Shown: piece after piece, positions 56,646 through 64,000 of the stretch
How positions within the stretch are numbered: position 1 is the stretch's first letter
How the letters are laid out: the number at the start of each line of letters is the position of its first letter
Notes under the pieces: model-generated
Seen by the model: only the letters and a program-made list of their open reading frames with translations
Told to the model about the DNA's origin: nothing
The model's database searches: none
Program-made: the position numbers and the translations under genes
Assembly (NCBI RefSeq): GCF_001307315.1
Contig: NZ_LGUC01000001.1
Coordinates: 2,170,001-2,234,000 of the forward strand
From: Halolamina pelagica
Lineage (GTDB): Archaea > Halobacteriota > Halobacteria > Halobacteriales > Haloferacaceae
Direction: 5' to 3'
Length of the DNA: 64,000 bases

Positions 56646-58813
56646 ATGAAGAGTGAAACGGTCGAGCGGGTGACCGAGTGGGACTCGGAGCCGTTCTCCG
56701 GCGGGCACGCGGGACTCCGTGAGTTCGCCGATCGGGAGTTTACGGGCGCCGTCACCGACGGCGGGGCGTGGCTGTTCATGCTGAACGGGCGAGTGCTCGG
56801 CGTGTTCGACGGCGGGATCGATCGGTTCGCCGACGCCGACGGCACCGCATACGTCGCCCCCGACCGATCGCTCCCGCTGCTGTTCGCCATGCGCGAGACC
56901 GGCGGGGAGGTCCGCGGCGAGTACTACACCGAGGAGACGCCGCTGTCGGAGGTCGACCGAACGCTCCAGTCGGGCAACTTCACTGGCTACGTGGAGCTCT
57001 CCGAGAACGTCCTCTCCGGCGACTACTTCCTGGCGTACTACGGCGGTCGCCGGATGCCCGTCGCGTTCGTCGGCAACCAGGAACGCCGGCTCACCGGCGA
57101 CGAGGCGTACGAGCGCGCGGCCGACGAAGTCGGGATCTACCGCGTCAAAACCGTCAACGTCGAGATCGTCGACGTGCCCGAACCCGCCGGCGCCGGCGGC
57201 TCGGCGGCCGCGGGCGGCGCTGCGACAGTCGACGAGGACGCCGATTGGACCGACCAGCCCAGCCCAGGCGAGGAGAACGCCACGGCAGGTAGCGACGGGC
57301 AGGAATCGACGACAGGGACGGAGTTCGCGACGGCGCCGTCCACCGACAGCGAGGGGCCGGCAGAGGAAGAACCCGAGGCGGCGCCGTCGTCGGACGGCCA
57401 ACAGCCAGCGGCCGAATCACGGCACGATCCCGCGCCCACCGACAGCGCCGGCGCGGGATCGGCACCGGCCACGGAGTCGGCGTCGGCCGGGCCCGAACGG
57501 TCCGCGACGGAGGCCGCCGAGGCGGCGATGGCCAACGGCGCGGACGCGACGACGACCAACGGCGCGGACGCGGCGACGACCAACGGCGCGGACGCGGCGA
57601 CCGCCGACAGTGAGGACGCGACGGCGATGGACTCCGCGAACGACCGCGGCGGAGGAACTGCGAGCCAGTCCGGTTCGACCAGTCGCTTCGAGGGCGAGTC
57701 CGAGTGGCGCGAGACGACGACGATCCCCGCGCTCGACCCCTCGGAGTCGGTGTCGATGGAGGCCGCGAGCGAGTCGGCCGAACCCCGGCCTCGGAGAGCG
57801 CGTCGGAGACCGCGAGCACTGCCGAGCCAGAACCGGCACCCAGTGAGACGGTCACGGCGCTACGCGAGGAGCGCGATCAGCTGCAGGAGCGCGTCGAGGA
57901 GCTCGAGGCGGAGACCGATCGCCTCCGCAACGAGCGCGACCGGCTCGAACGCGAACGCGACGACGCGGCGGCGACGGCCGACGAGCTCGAGACGGAAGTC
58001 GCGGAGCTCCGGGCGACCGTCGACGAGCTGGAGAGCGAGCTGCGTGGCGCCGAAGCCGAACTCGAGGCCGCCCAGGAGTACCTGCCGGAGGGCGACCACG
58101 AGGTCCCGCCCGAGGAGGCGATCGCCGGGACGAGCCTGTTCGTTCGGTACGAGCGCAAGGGCGGCCCGACGCTCGAGGACGCCCACAACGGCGACGCCGA
58201 CCGCGAGGCGGTCAACGACAACCTCCGGCTCGAACACCACACCGAGTTCGACGACGACGGCGCCGTCGTCGACGGCGAGCCGTTCGAGGCGTGGCTCCGA
58301 ACCACCGTCGAGTACGAGTTCGTCGAGTGGCTCACCCGATCGCTGCTGCACGACGTGCGCGAAACGCGCAACCAGACCGCCATGGGGAAGCTGTTCGGCG
58401 CCATCCCGGAGATCGACCGGATCGAGTTCCGTGGCAGCGTCGACCTCGGCGAGGAGGCCGATGAGGACAGCGCCGCCTTCGACGTCGTCATCCGGGACCG
58501 GATGGGCCAGCCGCTGATCGTGACCGACCTGAACAGTTCACGCGAGCCCGCGACCGAGCCGATGCTCGAGTCGCTGCTCCGGAACGCGACGCCGGTCGGC
58601 GAGACGAACGAGCAGCTCGCGGCGGCGTTTTTCGTCACGTCGAGCTACTACGAGCCGGGCGCGCTGGAGACCGCCGAGGAGGCGACCGGCGGCGGGTTCC
58701 TGGGCCGTGGCAAGCACAAGAGCTTCGTGAAGCTCTCGCGCAAGGACGGCTACCACCTCAGTCTCGTGGAGACCCGCGACGGCGAGTTCCACGTCAGCGT
58801 GCCAGAACTGTAA
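56646..58813 (+). CDS. Large multidomain coiled-coil protein of unknown function (DUF7527-like), frame broken
   Basis: Repaired length 722 residues. Residues 1-180 form a beta-rich domain (ADREFTGAVTDGGAWLFMLNGRVLGVFDGGID, QSGNFTGYVELSENVLSGDYFLAYYGG). About 180-400 is acidic low-complexity with a repeated NGADA unit. About 405-475 is a coiled coil (ALREERDQLQERVEELEAETDRLRNERDRLERERD). The C-terminal domain (about 480-722) holds IEFRGSVDLG...FDVVIRDRMGQPLIVTDLN, which looks like the core strands of a degenerate PD-(D/E)XK nuclease fold, inferred. The C run 57783-57786 lacks one base. Divergence from any named enzyme is large; role unknown. It faces a winged-helix gene, stops 13 bp apart. Confidence 0.75.
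57534..57605 (+). repeat. 24-bp tandem repeat, three copies, in coding sequence
   Basis: Three head-to-tail 24-bp units at 57534, 57558 and 57582 differ at a few positions and code NGADATTT, NGADAATT and NGADAATA in the linker of the coiled-coil protein. Being in multiples of three, copy-number change would keep the frame. Confidence 0.85.
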
Positions 58814-58826
58814 GCCGCAGTAAAAG

Positions 58827-59131
58827 TTAGTTCTCGGCTTCCGGCGCGGAGTCGATCCGCATGTCCCGCAGCTTGTCGACGGTGTCGTCGAGCTTCTCGT
58901 CGAGATCCTCGACGAACTCGGCGGTGTGGTCGGTGGTGATCGCCCCTGGCTCGACGGCTCGATCAGGTTCTCCTCCTCGAGCACGCGCAGCGAGTAGCGA
59001 ACCTTGTGGTGGGGGTAGCCCGTCTCGTTCGACATCTTCACGATGCCGATCGGTTCGTTCTCGATAACCATCCGGAGGACCTGGAGGTGTCGCTCCAGCA
59101 TATCCACTTCTTTCTCCAGTCGATCTATCAT
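58827..59131 (-). CDS. Winged-helix protein, PadR/MarR-like size (frame broken)
   Basis: Repaired length 101 residues. MIDRLEKEVDMLERHLQVLRMVIENEPIGIVKMSNETGYPHHKVRYSLRVLEEENLIEPSSQGAITTD is a helix followed by a winged helix with recognition helix PHHKVRYSLRVLEEE; the tail EFVEDLDEKLDDTVDKLRDM is a helix suited to dimerisation. The C run 58943-58946 lacks one base. Its start region is covered by a long palindrome, suggesting self-regulation. Confidence 0.78.
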
Positions 59132-59139
59132 GCTGTATG

Positions 59140-59163
59140 TTAACTTCTCTTGGGAGAGGTTAA
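59140..59163 (-). promoter_or_regulatory. Palindrome over the promoter of the winged-helix gene
   Basis: Arms TTAACTTCTC and GAGAGGTTAA (one mismatch in ten) around a TTGG centre lie 9-32 bp before ATG 59131. Read on the minus strand the distal arm contains GTTTTAACC, which would be the TATA element at about -28 to -35 of a leaderless transcript. A dimeric regulator bound here would block it; self-binding is inferred. Confidence 0.6.
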
Positions 59164-59326
59164 AACTTCCCCTCGCCGCCAGCGGGCTGGTGAGTGAACA
59201 GGCTACACACGGAGGGGTGTTAACGGTTCTGGCGACGGCAGGGGGCCGAAGCTGTGTCCGCCCTCCGATCCGGCCGCCGATGGGCGCATCGTAATCGGTT
59301 TAGCCGGGGCTAGTGAATCGCCGCGT

Positions 59327-60652
59327 ATGACCGTTACAATCGTCGGGGCGCAACTCGGCGACGAAGGGAAGGGCGCCCTCGTCGATCGCTGGGGCGAGGA
59401 GGCCGACACTGTCGTGCGGTATCAGGGCGGGGACAACGCCGGGCACACCGTCGTCGAGGGCGGCCAGGAGTACAAGCTCTCGCTGGTCCCGAGCGGCTGT
59501 GTCCGCGGGAAGACCGGCGTGCTCGGCAACGGCTGCGTCGTCAACCCCCGGACGCTGTTCGACGAGATCGAGACCCTCCGGGAGCAGGGGCTGGAGCCCG
59601 ACGTGCGCGTCGCGAAGCGCGCGCACGTGATCATGCCGTACCACCGCGTGTTCGACAACATGGAGGAGGCCGACAAGGAGGACTCCGACATGAAGGTCGG
59701 CACCACCGGCCGCGGCATCGGCCCGACGTACGAGGACAAGGCCGGCCGGCGCGGGGTGCGCGTCGGCGACCTGCTCGACACGGACGTGCTCCGGGACCGA
59801 CTGGAGTACACCGTCTCGAACAAGCGCGCCATCGCCGAAGACGTGTACGGCATCGACGCCGGCGTCGAGTTTGACATCGACGAACTCGTCGCGGAGTTCG
59901 CCAACTACGGCCAGCGTCTCCGGGAGAACGACATGCTCGTCGAAGCCGGCGACTTCCTCTACGAGCAACACCAGGCGGGCGGGAACCTCCTCTTCGAGGG
60001 CGCACAGGGGACGAGCATCGACATCGACCACGGCAACTACCCCAACGTCACCTCCTCGAACCCGACCGCCGGCGGCGCCGCCGTCGGCTCCGGCGTCGGG
60101 CCGGGCGTCGTCGGGGACGGCGAGATCGTCGGCATCGTGAAGGCGTACCTCTCCCGGGTCGGCGAGGGGCCGCTCCCGACCGAGATGACCGACGGCGACG
60201 AGGCCGAACTGGCCGACGAGATCCGCGAGAAAGGCGGCGAGTTCGGCACCGTCACCGGCCGGCCGCGCCGGATCGGCTGGCTCGACGTGCCGATGCTGCG
60301 CCACGCCGCGCGGCGCTCGTCGTTCACCGGGCTGGCGGTGAACCACGTCGACGTGCTCGCGGGGCTGGAGGAGCTGAAAGTCTGTCACAGCTACGAGCTC
60401 GACGGCGAGACCCGCGAGACGATGCCCGCGACGACGGAGGAGTGGGCGCGCTGTGAGCCGAACTTCCGGACGTTCGAGACGTGGAGCGAGCAGGACTGGA
60501 GCGCCGTCGCCGACGAGGGGTACGACGCGCTCCCGGCCGCGTGTCGCGACTACCTCGAGTATCTCGAGACCGAGCTCGACGCGCCGGTGTACGCCGTCGG
60601 CGTCGGCCCGGACCGCGATCAGACGGTCGAGCGACACACCCCCTGGGAGTAA
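59327..60652 (+). CDS. purA: Adenylosuccinate synthetase
   Basis: 441 residues, first step from IMP to AMP. TIVGAQLGDEGKGALVDRW is the GTP P-loop with the catalytic Asp; QGGDNAGHTVV carries the general-acid His. Further marks are GTTGRGIGPTYEDKAGRRGVRVGDL (IMP binding), LLFEGAQGTSIDIDHGNYPNVTSSNPTAGG and TGRPRRIGWLDVPMLRHA. Full length and intact. Confidence 0.97.
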   Translation: MTVTIVGAQLGDEGKGALVDRWGEEADTVVRYQGGDNAGHTVVEGGQEYKLSLVPSGCVRGKTGVLGNGCVVNPRTLFDEIETLREQGLEPDVRVAKRAHVIMPYHRVFDNMEEADKEDSDMKVGTTGRGIGPTYEDKAGRRGVRVGDLLDTDVLRDRLEYTVSNKRAIAEDVYGIDAGVEFDIDELVAEFANYGQRLRENDMLVEAGDFLYEQHQAGGNLLFEGAQGTSIDIDHGNYPNVTSSNPTAGGAAVGSGVGPGVVGDGEIVGIVKAYLSRVGEGPLPTEMTDGDEAELADEIREKGGEFGTVTGRPRRIGWLDVPMLRHAARRSSFTGLAVNHVDVLAGLEELKVCHSYELDGETRETMPATTEEWARCEPNFRTFETWSEQDWSAVADEGYDALPAACRDYLEYLETELDAPVYAVGVGPDRDQTVERHTPWE

Positions 60653-60690
60653 CGCCGCGACAGCGGGCTTTTCGAACGCGGATGTGGGGC

Positions 60691-60697
60691 GTATTTA
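60691..60697 (+). promoter_or_regulatory. TATA-like element of the NCS2 permease gene
   Basis: GTATTTA lies 34-40 bp before ATG 60731, in the 78-bp gap after purA, indicating a separate promoter. Confidence 0.45.
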
Positions 60698-60730
60698 GGG
60701 GAGAACGAAAACGGTTGGAGTAGACACTCG

Positions 60731-62299
60731 ATGACCGGAGCGTCCAACCCGGAGACACCGCCGGAGGGGCTGGCGGGCGAACCCGGAACCGAGTCGGTCG
60801 AACAGTCGAGCGACGTCGAGTACGGCGTCGACGAACGCCCGCCGATGGTCGAGTCGGCGCTGCTGGGGCTCCAGCACTACCTCACGATGGTGGGCGCGAA
60901 CATCGCCGTCCCCCTCGCGCTCGCGACGGCGATGGGGATGCCCGCGGAGTACCAGCCGCTGTACATCGGGACGTTCTTCGTCGTCTCGGGCGTCGGCACG
61001 CTGCTCCAGACGGTCGTCGGGAACCGCTACCCGATCGTCCAGGGGGCGACGTTCTCGATGCTCGCGCCCGCGCTGGCCATCATCGGCTTCGTCGGGACGG
61101 GCAACTGGGAACAAGCGATCCTCGCGCTCCAGGGTGCGATCATCGTCGGCGGGCTCGTGGAGATCGTGTTCGGCTACCTCGGCGTCATGGGCTGGCTCAA
61201 ACGCTACCTCTCGCCGGTGGTTATCGCCCCGACGATCGCGCTCATCGGCCTGTCGCTGTTCAGCGCGCCGCAGGTCGCCGCCGCCCAGCAGGCCTGGTGG
61301 CTGCTCGGCTTGACTGTCCTCCTGATCGTCGGCTTCAGCCAGTACGTCGACGACGCCCACCGCGTGTTCCGGCTCTACCCCGTGCTGCTGGGGATCGCCG
61401 TCGCGTGGGTGCTCGCGACCGGGCTCTCCGTCGTCGGCGTCATCCCCGCCAGCTCCCCCGCGTTCGTCGACCTCTCGGTCGTCGCGAACGCCAGCCTGAT
61501 CCAGGTGCCGGCGCCGCTGCAGTGGGGGATGCCGACGTTCCGAACGTCGTTCGTGATCGGGATGTTCGCGGGCGTCGTGGCGTCGATGATCGAGTCCTTC
61601 GGCGACTACCACGCCGTCGCGCGCCTCGCGGGCGAGCGCGCGCCCTCCGCACGCCGGATCAACCACGGTATCGGCACCGAGGGCGTGGCGACGGTGTTCG
61701 CCGGCATCATGGGCACTGGGAACGGCTCCACCTCCTACTCCGAGAACATCGGCGCCATCGGCCTCACCGGGGTCGCCTCCCGGTTCGTGATCCAGGTCGG
61801 CGCGGTGTTGATGCTGATCGCCGGCTTCGTCGGCTACTTCGGCGCGCTCATCACCACGATCCCGGACCCCATCGTCGGCGGCCTCTACGTCGCGATGTTC
61901 GGCCAGATCGCCGCGGTCGGGCTCTCGAACCTGAAACACGTCGATCTCGACTCCTCGCGCAACGCCTTCATCGTCGGCATCTCGCTGTTCCTCGGGCTCG
62001 CGATGCCGGCGTACATGGGGAACGTCGGCAGCGCGGCCGCCTTCGCGGAGGGCGTGGCGGCGACGCCCGTCGTCGGCCCGACGCTCACGGCGTCGGTGCT
62101 CCCCGACGCGACGCTGCAGATCGTCGCCGACACCGTCTACGTCGTCGGCGGCACGGGGATGGCCGTCGGTGGCATCGTCGCGTTCGTCCTCGACAACACG
62201 ATCGAGGGAACCCGGGCCGAGCGCGGCCTCGACGAGTGGGACGAGCTCACCGAGGAGTCCGGCGCCTTCACCTCGGCGTACGAGCGGTTCCTCAAGTAG
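60731..62299 (+). CDS. Uracil/xanthine permease, NCS2 (UraA/UapA) family
   Basis: 522 residues with about 14 helices. LLGLQHYLTMVGANIAVPLALATAMGM starts helix 1 (QH motif). SFGDYHAVARLAGE contains the substrate-binding Glu region in helix 8, and INHGIGTEGVATVFAGIMGTGNGSTSYSENIGAIGLTGVASR is the NCS2 signature. It imports a nucleobase with a proton or sodium ion. Placement after purA suggests purine salvage, but uracil is not excluded. Confidence 0.92.
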   Translation: MTGASNPETPPEGLAGEPGTESVEQSSDVEYGVDERPPMVESALLGLQHYLTMVGANIAVPLALATAMGMPAEYQPLYIGTFFVVSGVGTLLQTVVGNRYPIVQGATFSMLAPALAIIGFVGTGNWEQAILALQGAIIVGGLVEIVFGYLGVMGWLKRYLSPVVIAPTIALIGLSLFSAPQVAAAQQAWWLLGLTVLLIVGFSQYVDDAHRVFRLYPVLLGIAVAWVLATGLSVVGVIPASSPAFVDLSVVANASLIQVPAPLQWGMPTFRTSFVIGMFAGVVASMIESFGDYHAVARLAGERAPSARRINHGIGTEGVATVFAGIMGTGNGSTSYSENIGAIGLTGVASRFVIQVGAVLMLIAGFVGYFGALITTIPDPIVGGLYVAMFGQIAAVGLSNLKHVDLDSSRNAFIVGISLFLGLAMPAYMGNVGSAAAFAEGVAATPVVGPTLTASVLPDATLQIVADTVYVVGGTGMAVGGIVAFVLDNTIEGTRAERGLDEWDELTEESGAFTSAYERFLK

Positions 62300-62348
62300 T
62301 CCCGCGGAACCCGCAGCCTTTTGCCCCATCCGACCCCAGTTGCAGCGC

Positions 62349-62537
62349 ATGAAGGAGTCGCTGATGGAGATCGTCTGCTGCCCGATGGACAAACACGACC
62401 TCGAGCTCGACGCCGACGAGCGCGACGATGGCGAGATCATCTCGGGGACGCTGACCTGTACCGACTGCGGCGAGTCCTACCCCATCGAGGACGGGATCCC
62501 GAACCTGCTGCCGCCGGACATGCGCGACGACGCGTAG
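62349..62537 (+). CDS. Trm112-like zinc-ribbon protein
   Basis: 62 residues. IVCCPMDKHDLELDADE then GTLTCTDCGESYPIEDGIPNLLPPDM is the Trm112/YcaR layout, with CTDC and CCP cysteines. In archaea Trm112 activates several methyltransferases acting on tRNA, rRNA and release factor. Located 49 bp after the permease gene. Confidence 0.87.
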   Translation: MKESLMEIVCCPMDKHDLELDADERDDGEIISGTLTCTDCGESYPIEDGIPNLLPPDMRDDA

Positions 62538-62575
62538 GCGGGAAGCTTTTTGCCCGCGTCGGCAGAACTGCCGCC

Positions 62576-62920
62576 GTGCTCGAACCCTCCCTCGAGAGCC
62601 AGCGACGCGGGGGCGCACTCGCGTTCGAACTCACTGTCGAGAACACGGGCGACGACCCCGTCGAGCTATCGTTCACGGACGCCCAGCGCGTCCGCGTCTC
62701 GGTGTACCCCGCGGGCGCCGACGAGGACGCGACCCCGCTCTGGCGCTCCGACGCCGACCGGATGTTCGCCCAGGTGATGGGCTCGGAGACCGTCCCCGCA
62801 GGCGAGAGCCGCACGTTCGACGCCGCGTGGTCGGACCCCGACCCGGGCGAGTACTACGTCGTCGCCGAGCTTTGCTGTCGGAACCGGGAGCTCCGCGCCG
62901 AAGAGACGGTGCTGGTCTGA
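62576..62920 (+). CDS. BsuPI-like intracellular inhibitor domain protein
   Basis: 114 residues from GTG 62576. An immunoglobulin-like beta sandwich: LAFELTVENTGDDPVELSFTDAQRVRVSVYPAGADEDATPLWRSDADRMFAQVMGSETVPAGESRTFDAAWSDPDPGEYYVVAELC. The pattern (LxVxNxGxxxVxLxFxxxQ, then TxxPGES) is that of BsuPI. No signal peptide. Target unknown. Confidence 0.78.
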   Translation: MLEPSLESQRRGGALAFELTVENTGDDPVELSFTDAQRVRVSVYPAGADEDATPLWRSDADRMFAQVMGSETVPAGESRTFDAAWSDPDPGEYYVVAELCCRNRELRAEETVLV

Positions 62921-62940
62921 CGGCGTCGTCGCCGCCCCCG

Positions 62941-63878
62941 CTACCGGAGCTCGTCGTAGAGCTGTTCGGTCGCGCGCCGAACCGCCGCGTCGCTGTCCTC
63001 GGGCACGTCGTGGCCCAGTTCAGCGAGCTTCGTCGTGTCCAGTCGCATCTTCGGCACGTCGCCGGTCCAGCCCCGGTCGCCGCCGGTGAACTCGTACTCG
63101 GGGACAGGCCCATCACGTCGGCGACGATGTCGGCGATGTCGACGACGGCGGTGGTGGTCTTCGAGCCGAGGTTGTACACGTTGTAGTCGTCCTCGGCGTT
63201 CTCGACCACGTCCCGGATCGCGGCCGCACAGTCGGCGACGTGGAGGTAGGACTTCTCCTGTCGGCCGTCGCCGAGGATCGTGAGCGTCCCCGGGTCGTCC
63301 TGCAGCTTCTGGATGAAGTCCGGGATCACGTTGCCGCGCTGGCGCGGGCCGACGATGTTCGCGAAGCGGAACACCCACGACTGGATGCCGTAGGAGTGCG
63401 CGAACGTCGACACCACGCCCTCGTCGGAGAGCTTCGAGGCGCCGTAGATGCTGATCGGTTCGAGCGGCCCGTACTCCTCCGGCGTCGGCCGCGGCGCCTC
63501 GCCGTACACCGTCGACGAGGAGGTGAAGGCGAGTGCGTCACAGCCGACCTCGCGCATGCGCTCGAGGACGTTGTACGTCATCTCGGTGTTCTCCTCGAAC
63601 ACCCGGCGCTCCGCTTGGGGGTCGTCGACGCGCACGTCGGTGTGAGCCGCGAAGTGGAACACCACGTCGGTCTCCTCGTCGATGACGCGGGCCACGTCGT
63701 CGGGGTCGAGCACGTCCGCCTGCTCGAAGGCGACGCCGTCGGGGACTGCCTCGCGGGCACCTTTCGAGAGGTCGTCGACGGCCAGCACGTCGTTCTCGTC
63801 GGCGAGCATCCCCGCGAGGTGGGAGCCGACCAGTCCCGCGCCGCCGGTGACGACCACGTTCTTGCCGCTGAGTTCCAT
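62941..63878 (-). CDS. NAD-dependent sugar-nucleotide epimerase/dehydratase (frame broken)
   Basis: Repaired length 312 residues, extended SDR. NVVVTGGAGLVGSHLAG is the Rossmann motif (residues 5-21), FHFAAHTDVRVDD the substrate region, FTSSSTVYGE and YGASKLSDE the catalytic Ser/Thr and Tyr-xxx-Lys, and NIVGPRQRGNVIPDFI follows. The G run 63100-63103 lacks one base; the repaired end is EYEFTGGDRGWTGDVPKMRLD. Probably a UDP-glucose 4-epimerase-like enzyme for glycan precursors. ATG 63878. Confidence 0.9.
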
Positions 63879-63987
63879 GTCGGCGACTGTTCGGGTTCGG
63901 GGAAGTGCGTTCCGGAACACGGCGGCCCCCGACGGCCACCGAGCGGAAACCGAAAGCGCCTCCCCTCGGCCGCCACTCCCCGTCGGT

Positions 63988-64000
63988 ATGCAGGAAGCGC
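63988..64000 (+). CDS. Possible start of a plus-strand gene cut by the window end
   Basis: ATG at 63988 begins Met-Gln-Glu-Ala and runs off the end. Divergent position relative to the epimerase gene fits a gene start, but four codons are not enough for more. Confidence 0.25.

Noticed and set aside
60695..62440. 581-codon minus-strand frame opposite the NCS2 permease gene
   Set aside because: Arg/Asp/His-rich shadow frame; the plus-strand permease has all family motifs.
1..64000. CRISPR array, insertion sequence or prophage
   Set aside because: No regularly spaced repeats, transposase, integrase or phage structural genes were seen on either strand.

Overview
The window is chromosomal DNA from an extremely halophilic archaeon (class Halobacteria). 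The evidence is very high GC, strongly acidic proteins, archaeal-type ribosomal proteins (L18e, L19e, L32e, S4e), RNA polymerase subunits D, K and N, archaeal SecY, fibrillarin/Nop5, a haloarchaeal surface protein with a PGF-CTERM tail, and many leaderless genes with a TATA element about 25-30 bp before the start codon. Halorubrum-like relatives seem likely, but that is an impression only.

Layout. 1-3086 (minus): a cut YIP1-like membrane gene, thymidine kinase, isopentenyl phosphate kinase, mevalonate kinase and a cupin. 3393-9473 (minus): the haloarchaeal cluster tRNA-Ser, rpsM, rpsD, rpsK, rpoD, tRNA-Leu, rpl18e, rplM, rpsI, rpoN, rpoK, eno, rpsB, nearly every junction an ATGA-type overlap. 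9868-30195: mixed housekeeping and accessory genes (flippase, MoaA, Mrp/NBP35 ATPase, uracil-DNA glycosylase, tRNA-Ser, a two-gene unit of unknown function behind DtxR-like boxes, uridine kinase, GGGP synthase-like enzyme, ZIP transporter, PGF-CTERM protein, hydrolase, zinc-ribbon regulator, amino-acid permease fused to universal stress domains, TVP38 protein). 30282-44698 (minus): the S10/spc superoperon, from a SPOUT methyltransferase and rplC through to secY. 44939-64000: tRNA-Gly, metallopeptidase, VOC protein, DUF1028, glutamate-cysteine ligase, fibrillarin plus Nop5, peroxidase-like protein, MscS channel, GNAT, membrane hydrolase, CDGSH protein, K+ channel/TrkA protein, a large coiled-coil protein with a neighbouring winged-helix gene, purA, an NCS2 permease and a sugar-nucleotide epimerase.

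The dominant unusual property is technical. About 29 single-base deletions break about 25 genes, including essential ribosomal proteins (S9, S11, S3, S4e, L2, L3, L24). All but one lie in or beside a G or C run, and every one is repaired by adding a single base. This looks like uncorrected homopolymer sequencing error, not pseudogenisation. Genes are therefore given here as full spans with the break noted.

No insertion sequence, CRISPR array or prophage was seen. The best candidates for new biology are the DtxR-box unit at 16764-18009, the DUF-type coiled-coil protein at 56646-58813 (with a possible degenerate nuclease fold) next to a winged-helix gene with its own palindrome, and a duplicated tRNA-Ser 3' end at 16266.
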